Below are positions 50,256 through 53,163 of a DNA stretch of 53,163 bases, piece after piece. The stretch is from the NCBI GenBank assembly GCA_021604825.1, contig BQJS01000008.1, forward strand, positions 1-53,163, written 5' to 3'. Position 1 is the stretch's first letter; the number at the start of each line of letters is the position of its first letter. This DNA is from Phycisphaerae bacterium. Its GTDB lineage: Bacteria; Planctomycetota; Phycisphaerae; UBA1845. Under the pieces are notes generated by a model. It was given only the letters and a program-made list of their open reading frames with translations, searched no databases and was not told the DNA's origin. Both the position numbers and the translations under genes were made by a program.

Positions 50256-51941
50256 GTGTCGAGAGAATCCGTCAAACCGGTCGGAATCGATCTTGGAACC
50301 ACCTTCTCTGCCATTGCCTACGTCGATGACGGCGGGGCTCCGCGTGCCATTCCGACTGCCGACGGAAATTACGTCACCCCGTCAGCCGTCTACATCAAAC
50401 CGGACCGCTCCATAGTCGTTGGTCAAAAAGCGCTCGACGCACTCAGCGAACGCCCGGATCGGGTGGCTGTCAATTTTAAACGCGACATGGGCGAAAAATT
50501 TTATAGTGAAGCGATTGGCGGCCGGGAGTTTTCACCTGAGGCGCTCTCCGCGCTGGTCCTCAAGAAACTAGCCCAAGACGGCCGCAACGAACTCGGCGAC
50601 ATTGGCGGCGCAGTCATCACCGTCCCCGCATACTTTGGCGATGCCCGTCGCAAAGCCACTCAGGATGCCGGCCGCATCGCCGGACTTGACGTCATCGACA
50701 TCATCAACGAACCGACAGCCGCCGCGCTCGCCAACGCATTCCAACAATTTATCAATCAAGGCGGCGATCGAAGTGATCTTAGCATCGCCCGCATCGCGGC
50801 GCGGGCTCCATCGACCACCATGGTCTATGACTTGGGCGGCGGTACGTTCGACGTCACCATCATCCGCATAGATCACAACGATTTTGAAGTCATCGCAACC
50901 GGCGGCGAAGTGCGTTTGGGCGGTATCGATTTTGACCAGCGCATCGTCAACTACTTCTGCGACGAATTCCGCCGACGCCATGGCATCGATCCACGCGATA
51001 CGACTGAAACGATGGAGCGAATTCGCGCCACCTGCGAACTCGCCAAGATATCGCTATCTGACACCGAGCAAACCGTTCTTGTCTGCGAACATTTGGGCCG
51101 CAAGATGCAGGTGCCCATCAGTCGCGGACGCTTCGAGCAACTTACCGCCGATCTCATCGCCCGAACGCAAATCTCCACCGAGATGCTTCTCGAAGATGCC
51201 ATGCTCAGTTGGGATCGCATCGACAACATTCTTCTGGTCGGCGGGTCGAGTCGAATCCCACGCGTCTCACAAATGCTCGAAGACATTTCTGGGAAGAAAC
51301 CGGAGATGGCTATCGCCCCCGATCAAATCGTTTCGCACGGAGCCGCGCTGCATGCGGCGATCTCTGTGCTGGACCGCGCTCCGCAACCGGTGAGTACGGG
51401 CCAGGAACGTCGCATGGATTCGGAATCGGCTCCGCGTACGGACAACGCCGAAGACGAACAACGCATCATGCAGTCCATCATGGCCCCCAACGCCGTCGAC
51501 GCAGCGAAGAGAATCAAACTATCCGACGTCAATTCGCACGGGTTGGGTGTCATCGTCCGCGCCAAGGAAGGCCAGGGAACAGCCAACTCCGTGATCATTC
51601 CAAAGAACACGCCCCTGCCGACGTCACGCGTAAAGCTATTTGGAACCGAAGCGAAGAACCAACGCCAAGTGCGCCTGCGCATCACCGAAGGCGACACCCG
51701 CGACCCACGTGGTTGCACGCAAATCGGCGAGTGCTTGATTCGTCAACTCCCCAAGGGATTGCCCAAAGGAGCGCCGGTGGAAGTTTCGTTTCGATACGAC
51801 GCCAGCGGGCGCATCCACGTCAAAGCCGTCGAACTCACCAGCCGGATCAGTGCCGACGTTCAACTCGAACGCACCAGTGGGTTTGAACAGGAAGATCTCA
51901 ACAAAATGAAAGACGCCGTCTCCGAAATCAATGTCGAATAA
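50256..51941 (+). CDS. Atypical Hsp70 (DnaK-like) chaperone
   Basis: 561 aa, GTG start. The ATPase domain is complete: GIDLGTTFSAIAYV (9-22), VYDLGGGTFDVTII, and LLVGGSSRIPRVSQML, with a loop at about 165-190 (FQQFINQGGDRSDLSIARIAAR) not usual in DnaK. The substrate domain is short (about 460-561) and the helical lid is missing. It is therefore not the housekeeping DnaK; similar short Hsp70s occur in planctomycetes. Its end overlaps the next gene by 11 bases, suggesting a dedicated partner. Confidence 0.9.
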   Translation: MSRESVKPVGIDLGTTFSAIAYVDDGGAPRAIPTADGNYVTPSAVYIKPDRSIVVGQKALDALSERPDRVAVNFKRDMGEKFYSEAIGGREFSPEALSALVLKKLAQDGRNELGDIGGAVITVPAYFGDARRKATQDAGRIAGLDVIDIINEPTAAALANAFQQFINQGGDRSDLSIARIAARAPSTTMVYDLGGGTFDVTIIRIDHNDFEVIATGGEVRLGGIDFDQRIVNYFCDEFRRRHGIDPRDTTETMERIRATCELAKISLSDTEQTVLVCEHLGRKMQVPISRGRFEQLTADLIARTQISTEMLLEDAMLSWDRIDNILLVGGSSRIPRVSQMLEDISGKKPEMAIAPDQIVSHGAALHAAISVLDRAPQPVSTGQERRMDSESAPRTDNAEDEQRIMQSIMAPNAVDAAKRIKLSDVNSHGLGVIVRAKEGQGTANSVIIPKNTPLPTSRVKLFGTEAKNQRQVRLRITEGDTRDPRGCTQIGECLIRQLPKGLPKGAPVEVSFRYDASGRIHVKAVELTSRISADVQLERTSGFEQEDLNKMKDAVSEINVE

Positions 51942-52932
51942 ACCTGACGAAACCAGCGAAAATCCGAGCCCTAGCAAAAGCCTGGACGCTTACAGCGAAT
52001 ACCTGCAACTCGCCGACGGCCCTCGTCCGCCCCACCTCTACCAGTTATTGGACATCGAATTGTTCTGCCCACACCCAGAGCGGATCAACCAAGCGGTGCG
52101 CAGGCAATTTCGCAAGATCAAACCGTATGAAGAAAATCCCGATCGCAACGTGCGCGAACGCATCCAGGATGTAATGACCCACATCGCAACGGCAAAGACT
52201 GTGCTTGGCAACTCTGTGCAGAAGGCAGAATACGACGAGCGGTTGGCAAAGTTTCTAAAGATCGACCGCGACGAATTACTGCTTACCCGAACCGCTGCCC
52301 GACCGCCGGAGTTTTGCATCACGGTTATCGCAGGTCCTGCCCAGGTCGGCAGTCGTTTCGAATTACTTCCGGACAATATTATCACCCTGGGAACCAATCC
52401 ACACACCACGATCTGCCTACCGAGCCTGCGGTTGGCTCCGCTGCAAGCCACGATCGACGAACGTGACGATAACTGGGTGATCAAAAGCGCCGACAAGTCG
52501 CTCGTCATGATCGTCAACGACACCCGCTGTCATGAGCATCTCTTGGAAGCGGGCGACGTGATTGACCTGGTTGGGTATCGGATACTCTTTTCAGAATTGA
52601 ACGCCTCAGGACGCAAGGCTGCGCAGACTGCGCCGCCGTTGTCGCTCGTCGTGCATTCGGGACCAAGCGTACCCGACCCACTGATGAATCTTGTACCGCC
52701 GGCGACAGTCTTGGTCGGTTCCTGCGACACGACGCTCTGGCAACTGGTTGGTAAGGGTGTTTCGCTGCACCATGCCCGCGTTGAATCGGACGGAGCGTTT
52801 TGGCAGTTGCGCGATCTGCGCAGCGACACCGGAACGTTTCTCAACGGCGACAAGGTCACCCAGTCGATACTTTCCCACCGCGACGTGATCCATGTCGGCC
52901 CGTACGAAATCCAGGTTCGATTGCGTAAGTAA
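51931..52932 (+). CDS. J-like domain with two FHA domains
   Basis: 333 aa. Residues about 20-110 resemble a J-domain (SEYLQLADGPRPPHLYQLLDI, INQAVRRQFRKIKPY, ATAKTVLGNSVQKAEYDERL), but the HPD tripeptide that stimulates Hsp70 is absent (IKPYEENPDRN). Two FHA domains follow: one degenerate (LGTNPHTTICLPSLRLAPLQATI, about 150) and one better (VSLHHARV and LRSDTGTFLNG, about 275-310), which keeps S-x-x-H and GTFLNG. The FHA fold binds phosphothreonine. It overlaps the Hsp70 by 11 bases. No Ser/Thr kinase is in the window. Confidence 0.82.
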   Translation: MSNKPDETSENPSPSKSLDAYSEYLQLADGPRPPHLYQLLDIELFCPHPERINQAVRRQFRKIKPYEENPDRNVRERIQDVMTHIATAKTVLGNSVQKAEYDERLAKFLKIDRDELLLTRTAARPPEFCITVIAGPAQVGSRFELLPDNIITLGTNPHTTICLPSLRLAPLQATIDERDDNWVIKSADKSLVMIVNDTRCHEHLLEAGDVIDLVGYRILFSELNASGRKAAQTAPPLSLVVHSGPSVPDPLMNLVPPATVLVGSCDTTLWQLVGKGVSLHHARVESDGAFWQLRDLRSDTGTFLNGDKVTQSILSHRDVIHVGPYEIQVRLRK

Positions 52933-52955
52933 TCTCGAAGAGGAAGCGACGATCT

Positions 52956-53029
52956 GTGCCACTGCTCTGTGAGCAGTGCTCTTTGATTTGAATCAAACCA
53001 TCATGGCACTGCTCACAGAGCAGTGGCAC
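52956..53029. repeat. REP-like long inverted repeat
   Basis: A 24-base arm at 52,956-52,979 is perfectly complementary to 53,006-53,029. Each arm is itself a palindrome (CACTGCTC-TGT-GAGCAGTG). Between them TTTGATT-TG-AATCAAA (52,982-52,997) extends the pairing. Located 23 bases after the FHA stop and before the SH3 gene end, between convergent genes, it can serve as a two-way terminator. Copies elsewhere in the genome are expected for such REP-type elements but cannot be seen here. Confidence 0.75.
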
Positions 53030-53059
53030 CTCGAAACGGTGATTTGCAGTCGTGAACCC

Positions 53060-53163
53060 CTAAACCACCGCCGCTTGAGACTGACGTATCCAACCTGAAT
53101 TGCCGTCGGGAAGTTCGATGCGATACCAACCGGGTCGCTCTTCGAGGATGACGAATTCAACCC
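53060..53163 (-). CDS. C-terminal end of an SH3-domain protein (partial)
   Basis: The minus strand reads VEFVILEERPGWYRIELP, then DGNSGWIRQSQAAVV and TAG at 53,062-53,060. The pattern 'V-x-x-x-x-W-Y-x-I-x-L-P-D-G-x-x-G-W-I' is the end of a bacterial SH3 domain. The gene continues beyond base 53,163. Confidence 0.7.
   Translation of the reverse strand, partial: VEFVILEERPGWYRIELPDGNSGWIRQSQAAVV

Overview
The window joins two kinds of DNA. Bases 1 to about 28,186 are a prophage, a tailed phage of siphovirus type with HK97-like head genes. Its left end lies outside the window. From the tRNA-Arg(CCT) gene at 28,187 to the end is host chromosome. The host looks like a planctomycete of the Phycisphaerae type: secreted proteins carry short dockerin-like D-x-D-G-D tags, there is an LptD-like outer-membrane protein, a MAF/DUF115 flagellin-glycosylation protein, and an atypical Hsp70 paired with a J-like/FHA protein. 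This placement is inference from gene content.

Prophage layout, plus strand: a control region with two opposed clusters of TACGCA/TGCGTA (55-278); small early genes including a GIY-YIG nuclease, a Mom-like DNA-modification protein and an HNH nuclease (326-3748); a short control region (3749-3904); then terminase, portal, a collagen-like fibre, S49 prohead protease, a structured intergenic RNA, major capsid, connectors, tail terminator, tail tube, the two tail-assembly chaperones joined by a -1 slippery site (GGGAAAC), a tape measure and five further virion proteins (3905-20969). No holin, endolysin, replication or repressor gene was recognised, so those functions are either left of the window or in unrecognised genes.

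The right part of the prophage (20,993-28,049) is cargo plus integration. It holds a minus-strand pair of membrane-anchored proteins (a coiled-coil protein and a DUF2726-type nuclease-fold protein), a complete type II restriction-modification set (a restriction enzyme with a fused N-terminal HTH domain, a C5-cytosine methyltransferase and a Vsr repair nuclease), a small three-helix membrane protein translationally coupled to the integrase, and a tyrosine integrase. The integrase promoter has a tandem 10-bp repeat where a repressor could bind. The integrase lies next to the 5' end of tRNA-Arg.

Chromosome layout: a large secreted subtilisin-like protease, a dockerin-tagged alpha/beta hydrolase with a helical lipoprotein, a conserved four-helix membrane protein, an SDR oxidoreductase, pheS-pheT, a lipoprotein esterase with a PKD-like domain, an LptD-like protein with an RND exporter (minus strand), a MAF protein overlapping a radical-SAM/SPASM-like protein that has lost its cluster cysteines, an Hsp70 overlapping a J-like plus two-FHA protein, a long REP-like inverted repeat, and the C-terminal end of an SH3-domain protein.

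The best candidates for something undescribed are the membrane pair at 20,993-22,588, the structured RNA ahead of the capsid gene, the HTH-fused restriction enzyme, and the SPASM protein lacking the radical-SAM cysteines.
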